A program made the position numbers and the translations under genes. A stretch of DNA of 64,000 bases from Choristoneura fumiferana (taxonomy: Eukaryota > Arthropoda > Insecta > Lepidoptera > Tortricidae): positions 8,872,044-8,936,043 of the forward strand of contig NC_133472.1 in assembly GCF_025370935.1 (NCBI RefSeq), read 5' to 3'. Of this stretch, positions 12,301 through 23,100 are shown piece by piece; positions within the stretch are counted from its first letter, which is position 1, and every line of letters begins with the position of its first letter. The notes beneath the pieces were generated by a model. The model was not told the DNA's origin, did not search any database, and saw nothing but the letters and a program-made list of their open reading frames with translations.

Positions 12301-12961
12301 TGAATATCGAAGTAGAGCTGCTACTACCTCGAATAGGTGATGGCACAGTGAGATTTTGCGGTAACGTTTTCGATTTCTCTTTGCCCGGAGTAAGTAGTTG
12401 CGGCGAGTCAGGTATCAGTGATAAATTTGAATTTAATATTGATTTTTTATTACCAATATTCGTCGTTGAGTTATTTAATTTATTTGATGAGATCGAGCCA
12501 CCCAACGGAGAAAATATTTTGTCGTAGCGAGGCTCGCAGGACGTCGTGCTCCGTAATCTCGGCTTGCTGTGCCTCATGAGCCCGCTCTCGGCGACCAACC
12601 GCGGACTGGTCAGGTCGCGCTGGCCTACTCTAGCCAGTGCTTCATTTGAGCTCACAGTGGACGATAAAGGTCGCCGAAATCGACGTTCCGGACTAAATAC
12701 GCTAATGTCGCTCTCGCTCTCTGTCAAGGATGAATCGCCACGATACGGAGTTTGCAGTCTGCCATTCTCCGAGAGATTTCTTCTTTTGTTTTTGGTGGGA
12801 TAAGGTTCTATGTTTTGTCCACAGATGATCGCATCTTTTTCTTCTTGGGTAAGAGGTAGGTAATTTTCGAAGCTTTCGAATAATGGCACATAGAAAACGG
12901 ATCGGCGGCGGGTCGGGTCGTCGCCGGCGCCGCCGGGCGCAGGCGCGGGCGAGTTGGACAT
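175..12961 (-). CDS. raskol: SynGAP-family Ras GTPase-activating protein (raskol-like), 5' part, 8 exons
   Basis: Spliced minus-strand gene, cut at the left edge of the window. Coding exons in transcript order are 12961-11962, 6413-6188, 4258-4189, 3981-3854, 2852-2709, 1256-1111, 868-623 and 374-175. Every junction has GT/AG ends and matching phase, and the joined product is about 720 residues. Domain order is a Ser-rich leader, a basic linker ([24 protein letters not shown]), a PH domain, a C2 domain, and the N-terminal part of RasGAP. This order is that of SynGAP, DAB2IP and RASAL2 in vertebrates and raskol in Drosophila. Known members stimulate GTP hydrolysis by Ras/Rap at the membrane, with PH and C2 giving membrane attachment. 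The arginine-finger motif FRGNSLATK is present. The remaining GAP domain and C-terminal tail lie beyond position 1. The family assignment is strong from motif recognition; exact orthology is inferred without a database search. Confidence 0.93.
623..868 (-). CDS. raskol: raskol exon 7: end of the C2 domain and entry to the GAP domain
   Basis: Acceptor TTTTTTCCCAG, donor ATTG|GTAAGT, 246 bases. The reading is (G)[20 protein letters not shown], then a Gly/Pro-rich loop ([19 protein letters not shown]), then [20 protein letters not shown] and [19 protein letters not shown]. The final C2 strand (ERWYP) and the R(I/L)K.RYQS(V/I)D(I/V)LPL.xY..F motif match SynGAP, DAB2IP and RASAL2. The Pro-rich, GC-rich loop of about 18 residues at 741-810 is longer than in the vertebrate relatives I can recall. 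The plus-strand frame at 693-1340 is antisense across this exon, an intron and exon 6. Confidence 0.94.
1111..1256 (-). CDS. raskol: raskol exon 6: core of the C2 domain
   Basis: Acceptor TTTTGTTCTCCAG, donor GTCG|GTATGT, 146 bases. The translation is [18 protein letters not shown], then [20 protein letters not shown] and [11 protein letters not shown]. The (S/T)xLFWGE.(F/Y)(E/D)F block and the VHLYRE-basic-loop strand are diagnostic of this C2 subfamily. Usual Ca2+-coordinating Asp residues are not evident, as is typical of this group, so Ca2+-independent binding is likely (inference). Confidence 0.94.
1871..2048. mobile_element. Snapback MITE A
   Basis: About 70-base inverted arms. The left arm starts TTGGTTTTAGTTTATGGG and the right arm ends CCCATAAACTAAAATCAA; the inner parts share the TTTGATCAAAAATAT and GAACACG blocks. 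The arms differ at scattered positions. It lies in the intron between exons 5 and 6. No coding capacity; superfamily unclear. Confidence 0.8.
2089..2225. mobile_element. Snapback MITE B (CAGTCAGCATCAAAAGTAGC)
   Basis: Terminal inverted repeats of about 20 bases: CAGTCAGCATCAAAAGTAGC at the left and GCTACTTTTGATGCTGAC at the right, with TA at each outer edge, as in Tc1/mariner-type elements. It sits about 40 bases from MITE A in the same intron. Confidence 0.8.
2709..2852 (-). CDS. raskol: raskol exon 5: PH-C2 linker and start of the C2 domain
   Basis: Acceptor TTGTGTTACAG, donor GCCAA|GTAAGC, 144 bases. The joined reading is [21 protein letters not shown], then [20 protein letters not shown] and [11 protein letters not shown]. 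The VKLW(L/I)xEA(K/R)..PPKKRYYCE.xLDD(T/A)LYA block is the opening of the SynGAP-family C2 domain, where PPKKRYYC is very highly conserved. The antisense open frame at 2654-2980 on the plus strand is a shadow. Confidence 0.94.
2921..3112 (-). repeat. Dispersed 'GAGTCGGACTCG / GGAACCCTA' family, 3' fragment
   Basis: TAGGGTTCCGTAGTCAGC, GTTTCGCCATGTCTGTCC and AGAAAGCTGTAATTTAGC match the end of a common lepidopteran repeat, also present at 39.3, 42.8 and 45.4 kb. It lies in the intron between exons 4 and 5. Confidence 0.7.
3405..3650 (+). mobile_element. Helitron-like (Lep1-type) fragment
   Basis: Degenerate copy of the TTTGTTACTC...GACGGATTT...GGGGGCAACAGCT module found several times here. 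It lies in the intron between exons 4 and 5. Confidence 0.55.
3854..3981 (-). CDS. raskol: raskol exon 4: C-terminal half of the PH domain
   Basis: Acceptor TGTTTTTCAG, donor AG|GTAAGA, 128 bases, entering in phase 0. The translation starts [19 protein letters not shown] and ends [13 protein letters not shown]. The I(K/R)xxHSS(I/V)LG block and the final FAC.S..ERD.WI helix, with the near-invariant PH-domain Trp, match SynGAP-type PH domains. PH domains of this family bind phosphoinositides or help target the protein to membranes; whether this one binds lipid cannot be read from the sequence. Confidence 0.93.
4189..4258 (-). CDS. raskol: raskol exon 3: PH domain segment (SHESLLS)
   Basis: A 70-base exon after acceptor TTGTTTCAG. 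Joined to exon 2 it reads [27 protein letters not shown]. The SHESLLS..S/PAV...DL pattern is a hallmark of the PH-domain loop in the SynGAP family. The donor CAA|GTGGGT is weak, with +3 G and +4 G instead of A and A, so it may be regulated, but the phase is exact for exon 4. Confidence 0.88.
4259..6187 (-). other. Intron between raskol exons 2 and 3
   Basis: Holds MITE C. The rest is AT-rich without a supported gene; the minus frames at 4302-4514 and 5135-5347 lack any family resemblance. Confidence 0.8.
4731..4886. mobile_element. Snapback MITE C
   Basis: Inverted arms at 4735-4766 and 4850-4881 share AAGGATTTTA and CATGAGCCACC blocks with few mismatches. The central loop is about 83 bases and noncoding. 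It lies in the intron between exons 2 and 3. Confidence 0.75.
6188..6413 (-). CDS. raskol: raskol exon 2: basic linker before the PH domain
   Basis: The acceptor TTCTTGCAG precedes the exon and the donor AG|GTAACA follows it. The translation includes [19 protein letters not shown], then [32 protein letters not shown] and ALRTSR. The RRGSAPSTP and PLKRTKS.TKLER blocks are strongly conserved across SynGAP, RASAL2, DAB2IP and raskol, and lie just before or within the start of their PH domain. The exon begins with two bases of a split codon and ends with two, so it needs an upstream exon ending in one base. This phase is what links it to the candidate alternative first exons. It appears to be the common exon where the 5' variants converge. 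Confidence 0.92.
8788..8905 (+). repeat. Dispersed repeat pair P, copy 1
   Basis: TCACAAGGGAGCAAAATGGT, GTATTTACGGCGAGGGCGTA and CCAGAATGTAGCGAAGGATT recur inverted at 38.6 kb with high identity over about 105 bases. Confidence 0.8.
9640..9850 (-). mobile_element. Helitron-like (Lep1-type) fragment
   Basis: On the minus strand it begins ACTAATATTATAAACGCGAA and continues through the ACTAAACGGATTTGCATGAA module. It lies in the intron between exons 1 and 2. Confidence 0.65.
10095..10200 (-). mobile_element. LINE 3' end fragment
   Basis: The minus strand encodes the familiar tail of a lepidopteran non-LTR reverse transcriptase ([23 protein letters not shown]), then the TCAT repeat end. Heavily truncated at its 5' side. 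Confidence 0.75.
11962..12961 (-). CDS. raskol: raskol coding exon 1: 333-residue leader with start codon
   Basis: The exon opens with ATG at 12961 ([11 protein letters not shown]) in a GCC-ATG context. An in-frame TAG lies 24 bases upstream, so this is the most upstream start if no splice intervenes. The protein begins with a Pro/Gly stretch, then [20 protein letters not shown], then a long Ser/Thr/Arg-rich region with many basic-SxS and SP sites (for example SPSRSPGK and [13 protein letters not shown]), typical of disordered, phosphorylatable leaders. It ends ...[10 protein letters not shown] plus one base before the donor G|GTAAGC, and reading on hits a stop within six codons. Joined to the exon at 6413 it reads [15 protein letters not shown]. 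No known domain is recognised in the leader. The alternative is that the real first exon lies further upstream, with this acting as one of several promoter-specific starts. Confidence 0.88.
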
Positions 12962-13014
12962 GGCGCTGCTCGGCGATGCGCGCTAAGGAAGCACGCTGCG
13001 TTAGCGCCGCTTAC

Positions 13015-13039
13015 CCTCAGCAATGTCGTCTCGCCACAT
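13015..13039 (-). CDS. raskol: Candidate alternative first coding exon (MWRDDIAE)
   Basis: Eight codons from ATG at 13039 read MWRDDIAE and then G|GTAAGC, a good donor. One leftover G is the phase needed to join exon 2 at 6413, giving ...IAE-D-TSYEK. It lies only 53 bases upstream of the 12961 ATG, so this donor would skip the 333-residue leader. If the donor is not used, the same ATG is a short upstream ORF in the leader mRNA. A possible acceptor (TTTTTATGGTACAG) lies at about 13112. Inferred from phase and donor only. Confidence 0.35.
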
Positions 13040-15762
13040 CGCTGCTGATGCGGTTCGTCTCGCTATCAACTACTTCCTGATCAAAACTATTTCCAGCTTC
13101 TTCACAGCTCGCTGTACCATAAAAAGAAATTGGTAATTGTATAGTTAAATTTAATTGAGATTGACTTAACTCCAATTACGAAAAGTTGGAATATTTAGAA
13201 CCCATTTAAAGTTCTAGATCCGAATCTACTTTTTTCAAAGCTAGTTAAGTAAAAGTGCATTGGTATTGATCGGGGCAATAAGTGTTTACACAAGGTAGTG
13301 CACTTTATCAACGAGCGATAAGATTAGCCCTTCATCACTGCCAATAAATAGCTGCAGTCCAGTTCCAGCCACGTTAAAACAAAGCATAAGTAGAAAGAAA
13401 TAATAAAACTGTTGCCTAAAATAATATGATGTGGAAGCGCATTTACATTTGTTTACCATGAATAAAAATAAAAACACGATGCGGAAAATATATAAACTTA
13501 AATACTGGAACACACGTGTTCATGTTGGTGCGAGGAGTGGCGGGTGTCGTGCGAATATATTTAGCTTCGCCCTATACTATAGGATAGGATAGGTCGCCAC
13601 ACACAGTACGGCTACATAGACATAGCACATGTATGCCGCAATTAGATCGCGAAAATACTCGGTTAATTTAGTTGGACGTAGGCGGGTGGTTGTTCAAAAT
13701 AAAAATGTTAAAATATAAGGCTTTACTTATTCGTGTACGCTCGGACCGCGTACCGGACAAACGAAACAAGTGCAAACTTATAATGTAATGTAAGGTAATG
13801 TGTTTTCATGCATGCAACAGAGTACGAGTATATCTAAAAAAATCAAATAAAGTGCAAAAATTGATATAAGAACTTCTTTGTTATTTTCAGACGATTAGAT
13901 TGTATGCAGCTCGTTGTTCTCTTTTGGGATGACTAAAGCACCGGACGTCGTGATGCACAGGCGATAATTGAACATGATTGTAACTTTTAATCGAGCAAAG
14001 CGAAGCCGGCGTGACGAATGTGCTAAACCCGCCGCGCTCGGTCGCTGACGATACATGCCAACTACCCCATAATACTTAGCTAGTATCAAGTACCGCTTCC
14101 AAATAAAATTGAATTTGAACCCCTAAATAAACAGACCTGCCCCAAATAAACCATATTTAGACACAAGATTTTGCCGCCACGTATTTGTGAATGTTATTCC
14201 AAAGAGAAACACTCGAGATGAGTAAATTCTGTAAAATTTGATAATGTCAGAGTTCGCGTTATGAAATCAATACTAAACAGCCTAGAGCGGGCCCTTGGAA
14301 TAATATGAAAGTAATTCTATTTTTCCACGGTTTTATTACACCGCAAAATCCAGTAATAACAGAACTGGCAGTGAGACGCAATAAAAGTCGGACTCGCGAG
14401 AGAAAATAAAATATTCGGAGTAGAAACATGAACTGGCTGCAAGTGGCATGATTAAGCATTCGCATTCATTCAGAAGACGCGAGGAACATCAGCAAGACTT
14501 GCTGAAAACAACAATACTGCAGTGCCCATTGTTTTACAGACTCGTGGCGGCCAATATTTTTTTCATAGCAGAAATTATAATACCGAGACTTTTCACAGAT
14601 GAAATATATTTAATTATTCAATAACTTCGTACCTAATGCGGCCGAGCAATCATAACATCCAACCATGAATTATGATTCACCAAGCCGCGTTCCGATCGGA
14701 TCCGACTTAACCCCAAGTTACATAAGCACACAAGAACTTGAATCAAACTTGCAAAGATCTCATTGATCAATATCCTATTACAACCATTTGTTGGTGCAAG
14801 CCTGTGCTGCTAATAATGAATTCACCATTATAGTGCCTGCTCAACTTCGCTGAAATATAAATAAAACAGTATATGTACATATTTACTTGAAAAAGATGAA
14901 CAATCCACTGCAATAAACTCTCAAGTGACTATTAAATTACAAGCCTACATATCCATATAATATCTGAATACGCAGTACATACAAGAGGAAATCCTACACC
15001 TAAATGCTTATACCAAGTACTTAAAGACAATTAAAAAAAAAATCGTTTGAGCACTCCGGATTAGTGTTCTCGGTATATATATCGGACCGAAGTTGCTGTG
15101 TGATATATAAACATAAAAATAAAATCGACGCTATTCACGCGTGAATCTTTTTCTCATGCACTTGCGATGCTGTTGAATATCCTCGAAATTCCCGCTGTGA
15201 AATGGAATGATAAACGCCCTCGCATTTAGGATTCCTGTCGTCAAATTATTTTATTTCATGTCGTAGGTACTTGGTTTGTCAGCCGAATTATTTTTTAGGC
15301 CTATTTTTTTACGTTCCCAGAATACTGTGACGTAGCCAGGCTATTAAAAAAATGATTATTTGACGGATGTGAAAATATGTATATCTAGATAGATTTTAGT
15401 TAATAAAATGAATATATTTACTTTGATGTATCAACAACGCCGTTTTTGCTAAGTGTGTACCATATTTTTGGATCAGTTTTACTTGATATACTTATGCCCG
15501 CCCTCCCGCATCTACATAAATTCAATAGGGCTACTAATCAGCTAAGAAATCAAAAAGTATAAACCAAGCTAGCCATAATAGAATTACTTGCACATAAGCT
15601 GTGTTTAGAAAGTGTCGCATTTACATAAACCGACTCATCTGCGCGTAAACCAGGAAGCATTCGCGCAAACGATCAACGAAACCGCACCAAATAGCATTGG
15701 AACCAGCGATAAATCGAGACCTTTCGGTGAGAAAGTTTGTGCCAAGTAGTTAGACGAGATTA

Positions 15763-16032
15763 GACGACCAGATGGCCTAGTGGTTAGAGAACCTGACTAC
15801 GAAGCTTGAGGTCCCGGGTTCGATTCCCGTGTCGGGGCAGATATTTGTATGAAAAATACGAATGTTTGTTCTCGGGTCTTGGGTGTTTAATATGTATTTA
15901 AGTAAGTATGTATCTATATCTATATAATTATATTTATCCGTTGCTTAGTACCCATAACACAAGCTTTGCTAAGCTTACTTTGGGACTAGGTTAATTTGTG
16001 TGAATTGTCCCGTGATATTTATTTATTTATTT
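15763..16032 (+). mobile_element. tRNA-derived SINE 1
   Basis: The tRNA-like head has an A box TGGCCTAGTGG (15773-15783) and a perfect B box GGTTCGATTCC (15817-15827), the internal RNA polymerase III promoter. A unique body (CTCGGGTCTTGGGTGTTTAA; CTTTGGGACTAGG) follows, with an ATTTATTT tail. This is not a functional tRNA: there is no consistent cloverleaf. Widely seen SINE type in Lepidoptera. Confidence 0.85.
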
Positions 16033-17031
16033 AAGTAGTTATTGCAAAAGTGTTTAATAACAAATATAAACGTTACATAACGTATATTAATCCCTCCCTT
16101 CATATCACGAGGGATGATTTGTAGAATAAAATAGTAATTATCTCTGACATGTTACTTAACACTAATAATATATAATTAACTGTGTGCGTCGCGCATAATA
16201 ACGAAACTTGAAACATCGTCAATATACTATTAAGGCTACAAGTAGATAATTGTAATTTGCGGCAAATTTCCAGGGTTTAAACAATGTCATATTCTATTTA
16301 TGCGGCACGTACAGAAGGAATCTGTGTAAGTATTTGTCAAAGACATTTCCGCCCGAGATTAGAGGCAAGCCGGCGCAAGACGTGGTTTAGAACTAAAGTG
16401 GGTGTAGTTGCGAAACTTTCCTACATAGTCCGATCAATACAGAGATTTTTCATATATGTAGTAAATTGCTGTTGGATTAATTGTCAGCAAGTGTTACAGT
16501 TGCAATCAAAACAAAGACCGTGATTAAAACTGAAAAAATATATAGGTACGTAATTTACGATTTTCTTCTCATTAAGTAAACAATAAAATTTCGTTCCAAT
16601 GGCCTATGCACACGACGCATTTTTAGGTGCAGATGACGCGTGTGTCGGCGTTTACGGAGACAAAAAATCTTAAAAAGCTAGGACAAAAGCGACTGAATCT
16701 CGTTTAAAGCTACGCGTTGTCTGCGCCTGAAAAATACTTACGACATGTGCATAAACCCTAAGTGCTTCCTATAAAAATTAAATTATGTCTACCTGGATTC
16801 AGTTTTACTTAAACGACGGACGAATTATTGTAATGGTTTTTCGCTTCATTGATCGGACTAATAGACTTTCGCAAAACAATTCCAACCGCAGGCTTAACGA
16901 ATAGATGCTAGTAAACCAAAGATATTGAGCAACTATTAACAAATCATTTAATGTCAGTTGAAGTTGTGTCCCATTTCATTGTCCAGTTTTTTTCCTAATA
17001 CTGCATTTAAACATGTATTTGATTATTTTTT

Positions 17032-17225
17032 AACCCCCGACGCAAAAAGAGGTCTGTCTGTCTACCTGTGGCACCGTGGCTCTTAAAAGGGTGGACCGAT
17101 TTTAGTGCGGTTTTTTTTTATTTTAAAGCAGGTTTTCTAGCCATGGTTTTTAGACATGTTTCATCAAAGTCGGTTCAGCTGTTTTGAGATATTGAACTTT
17201 GAAGTGACAAAATCAGGGGTTTTTG
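17032..17225 (+). repeat. Lepidopteran 'AACCCCCGACGCAAAAAGAGG' repeat
   Basis: TAACCCCCGACGCAAAAAGA, GTGGACCGATTTTAGTGCGG and GTTTCATCAAAGTCGGTTCA form a familiar noncoding dispersed repeat. The open frame at 17156-17383 runs partly inside it and is not a gene. Confidence 0.6.
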
Positions 17226-20062
17226 TATCCGTTCGACACTATAGAAACGAGAAACTTTCACTTACTAAGAAGATCGCTTGCGCAGTTGCGCACGTTTATG
17301 GTACCTCAGTACCGCATCGAGAAGGTATTGAATTGAGGCTATTTATCAAGCACGGGGAAAATTTTATTTTTTATATAAAATAACATGAAAAAGCAACTTG
17401 TATACACAACAACGTGTGTATTGTTTTTTATGAGTCCGAATTAAGCCATTAATCACTGTGTAGGCAGATCGTAGCGTAATACGCTCCGTAGTAATTTAAA
17501 CTTTTTACATTTATTTTTTTCAGTTCGTAATTATAATTACGACGTAAAATAAACGCACGAACTCTCATTTCACCCACGTCTGTGTACATTTAAAGCCACA
17601 ATACAATTAAAATGAAAAGAAAATGTTTGCTGGCACTATTGTCAGATGAAAAGGTGCTTAATATTTAGAACAAAACGTAAATTTAGAGCAATTTAAATTA
17701 ACTGCTTTAATGAGCAGAGACAATAAGAAATCAATGGTCAGAGAAATTGTAAAGGTTCTTCATAAACAATGAGTAGGTATGTGCTTGGTTTGGAAGTGTG
17801 ATCATTGAGGTAAGGTGGCACAAAAACATGCGGGATAACGATAACATTTATGTAAGTATTTTAATTAGGTATCGTGACTTACAGTTACCTGAGCCAAACT
17901 AAACAACTATAAGTACTAAGAATTATCGTAAAATGACCGGACCGTAGACCGAATACTAAGAAAGATAGCGAAAGAAATATGTTATTTTTATTAGTAGGTA
18001 AAAGCCAAGTCCTAATACCAAAAGGCGATTAGTACGGAAATGCTTTAAGACTTCCTCGGACGGTCGACGGACGAGATGTGAGATTCCTAGCTACAGATAC
18101 GGGTTTGTCGACCGGATCCCAGGCATATGTAGGTTTATGTACGACCGGAGACCGCCCCGCGTTTACCAAATACATACAAAACAAACGTTATTAATTATAA
18201 CGTTATTTCATATTTTAAAGCGATTACAAATATTTTAGCTTAGTGACAAATGTAATAAAATGTAGCCCTAAGTTATTTTAGCGAATACCAGTGTCAAACA
18301 ATCCGTCAAATTTCCGGTTAAGTAAATTTCTGCAACCAAACATTTACTTTACCACAGATTTGACAATTGGTTTAGCATTGGTTACAGTTAGTACGAGTAT
18401 AGTCAATTAATGCAACATGATGCAACTCACTCTTAAAATAAATATTCTTTCAATCTGTTTCATTTCATATGAAGTCCAAGTATATCGTGGTACGATCGGT
18501 CATTTTTATATACAAAGTTGTTTTTCAATTATATCCATGCACTTTGTTGCATCAAAGATTAAATTACTCGTACATAGCCACCCATCAGCAAAACAACCAA
18601 TTAACGGTAGGTATTGCTACTTCAGAAAATTTATAACAATCAGCCTAATGGGTTCACTATCAGGGAAAAGATGTAGCGACAAGCTCCGCTCTATCCATCA
18701 GAGGTTCTTTATGAGGGGATCAAGTAGTCAATACGTCGAGCCCAACATTAGCATAACTTGCCGGAGATAGGTTAATTACTTATGCGGAAACTTCGTCTTA
18801 ATCATGGAAATGGATATCGATATCGATAGTTCTAGTGTTAACAATTGCGGTATAATTAAGTATCTTGCCTGATGCCGTCATGCTGGTTGTAGCACTGTCA
18901 ATGGCGTGCGGTCGCGATAGTTTGTTACAATCCGTGAGCTCTTAGAAAAACCTTCGGGTTTCGGGGGCAATCGGAAGGATTCGTGTAGTAGAAAATGTCA
19001 ATTGTCTTTTTGTTTTAGTAGCAATCTATCACGCGAAGTGTGCACTTGTTGTATTTTCATTGAGTTATATAGAGCAGTTAAAACCACCACTTACTTATTT
19101 ATTTAGTTTGTTATTTTTCGGAAATTGATTTCCATGGTGAATCAACTTAAACAGGGTACATTTCTGTAAATAGCCAATCACGGGAAATTGTTTATAATGT
19201 ACCTATATAAATATTTAGTAAAGAAGCTGAAAGTTTCAAGAAAAGTGTTGATTGTTAATATTTTAATAAGTTTCAACACCGAGTTATAGAAGCAACGGGG
19301 ATTTCGTAAACTACAATAAAAAAATATTAAACGAAAGCAGCCCAAAAAAATTCATTTGACATACCCGAATAAAAGTATTGTGTTAAGGCGGAGTGTTCTC
19401 TATTTAAATTACGTAATGATGGAAGAACTCGAAAATGCTGATTTTGTTTTATTTATATCATGACAAAAAGTCATATTGTGTTAAAATTATAAAAAGAAAA
19501 AGAAGCGTAATATTATTACAGTAAGGATTATTTTGTACTGATGAATATTCTTTACATAACTTTTTACGGTAACTTTGAAAAGTTTTGCAAGCTGATAACA
19601 GAACAGAACCGCATATCACGATCGCGTGTCATCGTCTATACCCGAAGCATGCTTCTAAAATCAGAAGGTATTTTTAAGAGCTCACGGAGTCTACAACGCT
19701 GCATATTTTTAGTTACGCTTTGATTGAGATGCGGATTGTTTTACTTTGACCGTTATAAATTGAGCCTACTCTATAAAAAAAAATACTATTTATGTTTGAC
19801 GAAAACTGAGATTACGAGTAATAAAGTAAGTCCTCAATCATCATCTATATTTATTTCAGTACTTACGTCAAGTGCCGTTAATCTTAAAATAGTTAACGGT
19901 TTAAGAACATAAATAAAAACAAAACAAAATGGTTTATTAAAATCAAAATAATCACTATATAACTTTCGTCAAAGAGACGTGCACATACATTATACTCGCT
20001 TTGGCAGTACAACTTCGTTACTGTTATCTCACAGACAAGCCAAGTAAAACCAGTTTAAATAT

Positions 20063-20152
20063 TTAAGCTTGATGTATGTCGTACAAATTGACAATTGTCA
20101 ACTTTTGTATTTCCTCTTTGTACAATAAAGAGTTATAAACAAACAAACAACT
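20063..20152 (+). mobile_element. LINE-type 3' tail (TACAATAAAGAGTT)
   Basis: TTTGTATTTCCTCTTTGTAC, AATAAAGAGTTATAAACAAA and CAAACAA resemble the polyadenylation and simple-repeat tail of lepidopteran non-LTR elements. A sister tail is at 28368. Confidence 0.55.
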
Positions 20153-23100
20153 AATGCGGAGGCGAGAGCACAAAAGAAAACTTTCTTAAATAGATGCAAG
20201 AACTAGTGTGGTAGCCAAAAGTGGATCTCGTCAGGTAAAGCTAAACAAATAACGTGGAAGGAATACGTGTCATCACCCCTCGGGATATAGGGCAGGTGGA
20301 GAGGTCACGATAAAAGCTCTTAGTTAACACAGCACACTCTTCAGTTAGACGCCGAAACGGGGGCAAGAGCGTGAATTTTTATATTTTTGGTCCAATATGT
20401 TTTAGTACGAACACTGACCTTATTCAAACACAAAACTCAAACGAGTGTCATTATTAGCCGCGGTAGTACGCAGATTATGTTAACACGAGATAATTGCTAT
20501 GAACGTCAAAACAGTCAGACTCGCAATAGTAAAAAATTGAGCGGAAATGTGTACAAAAACTTTATGCGGAATGCGTTTAGAGGTAGCCGCGACTGAGCCC
20601 GGGCGGCTTGTGCAATCACAATTCTCCACGCTATGCGAGAACAGCGCGCCGGGATTAGAAAAAGACATACTTGAATTAGAAATGCCTACAGAAAATGCTA
20701 GGGCTAAATATTATAAAAAATCATAAATCCATAATCACGATGTTTTAACTTTTTACACATTTCCTCGCACAGAGTCAGTGTAGGTACTACAATTAATAAA
20801 TGATAACGCCTTTTTGACTTCGCTTGATATGCCGACAATCTTGTTTTTTTTTTTAATTTCATCAGCTTTCTCATTTGCAATGTCATAGGTCAAATTATCA
20901 CTATTTATCTCCCATTATTTTATGCTGCTACAAATAACTAGACGGAAAGTAGTGCTAATTTCGTCGACAGAAATTACCACAACAGATGCATATTTCTTTT
21001 GTTGGTTTAAGAACTGTTACCCTAATTATTACGTTTTTTAACTTATAAACTACTTATAAACCATGATTATATACAAATGATTACACAAGTCATAACAACA
21101 CGCGTATATACTACTTGCGCGCACATCACGGTTTAACGACAGCTGTCTAAACCGCAGAATTAAAACTTTGCAAATTACAACTACGGAACATTCGCTTCTT
21201 TGTTTATAAAGGTTTCTCAAAGCCCCTATAAAGCAGATGAATGTTTGCAGGAGAGCATGGAAGTAATATGTTGTTCCCTCTAGGATTAAGTACTATACTT
21301 GGTATTTGTTTTTGAATCGATAATTCCAACAGACAAGCAAGTACCCGTAGCAATTGTTAACAGAACAGCTTTGGATCTAAGTCGTGACGGAGGCAACGAA
21401 GCTCATCTCATACCGGTTCTAGACCTATGTTCTGGTCGTAAGCTGTACCTATACGTTCACTAACTGGCAAGGTCAGGATCAGCAGTGTGACGCCGGCATT
21501 TATCATAGGTACAATAAGTAGATACTGATTTGAATATTCGAGGAACGAATGATCACTTGAAAGGTCAATATCGTAATAACAGGTCTACAGTCTATTAGGA
21601 CCAGTTGGATGGCCTTGATTTTTATAACACAACAAAACAAACTGTTTGACTAAGGTGAAATAAAACAAGAGCGATTTTACTATGTTGCCAGCTGACCCAA
21701 AAAACAATGTTCCTTGAAACATCTAATTTATATATGAAATTGACAGGAACTAATAATGAAGCGGATAATTATGGTCATGCCAACATAACTACTGTCGAAT
21801 GGAGATAATTTTTTTGTTCGTACAAAAGGAACGGAAACAATTATTAAAGAATCGTAAATAAATACGAATGGCAAAGACAGTGTTTAAGGACTATGACTAA
21901 GCGAAACGTTAATACTGCATTAATTTTAACAGTTTTGGCGAAAAACTCAGTGACTTTCAGTCGGGATTAGGTACAATCGAGATCCATCACAATTAATCGA
22001 CGCTATAAACTAGACGGGTTACCTATTAAATAGGAACATTAGGAGCGGTATGGTAATTCTTAAGTTTTAATTAAAAAGTTAATATTATTAATGCATATTA
22101 GTTAGGATAATTTGATGCTTGTTTTACGGAGGAAATTCAATGTAAATAAACAATATACAACGTGTGTGATTTTTCCATAAATAAAGTTTCCGGTCAGTGT
22201 CATATGCGAGATAACCCGATTTCCTGTTAAATTGTCTAATCAACCGGTCGAAATGTCACCTCTATACCATGTATGTACGATTTTTCAATAACAACACAAA
22301 TATGATCATTGTGTGCTTCCATTCGTTGGAATATAATTTATTTTATATTATTTATTACATTTGAAACTGCGAATTCATTAAATACAGTATTAAATTCATG
22401 CTTTTTATTTACATGTTGTTCAATTTTGTAATGTATCGTGTATTGGGAACCATAACCATGTGTGCATAGGCACATGTAATGGTATGGGAATAGCCGCAAC
22501 GAATGATCCATGAAGCTGAAACAATGGTCATGCGCGTCAAATGCACCAATGCACACATTATTTTCATTGTATGTACCTACCTTACTTTTAGGCCTCTGTA
22601 GAATTTAATAATAACGATAAGAGAGCAGTAAGCAAACTATCAATGATAATACTTTTACAATCATACATAAAATCTGTGAGGATTTTTTGGATAAGCCAGA
22701 CGATTTATAATAAATCTTTAGCATTCAAGTAGTAGACTGGCAGCGAAGCACTCGATCCTTTAGATTATGCCCGACGGATTGTGACAAACTCCTAAGATGG
22801 TATCTATGTAGCATATTCAGCTTTTGGCTTTGAATGAGACTGGGGGTTTGTCTTTGAAAAATAGATCTTAGCAAGGCACATTATAATAGAGACACATTAA
22901 AACCAAAATAATGTATTTACTGTAAAGTGACGTGGTCTCCGGACTGACATTGTAAAGTTAACGCCACAGCGGAAATGAGAATGCGGGTGGACATCAAATC
23001 ATTGCCGGCTGCCGACTACCACTTCACAAAATGATCGTTAAAAAACCCTTATAGCGAGAGAAAGGCGAATTTAAATCACCTGCTTAGTATGTAAAGCGAC

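Noticed and set aside
12123..12527. 134-codon plus frame within the leader exon
   Set aside because: Antisense shadow of the raskol leader; the minus frame is longer, has a good start and ends exactly at a donor in phase.
18417..18770. 117-codon plus frame
   Set aside because: Low-complexity AT-rich translation with no domain, and no support from context.
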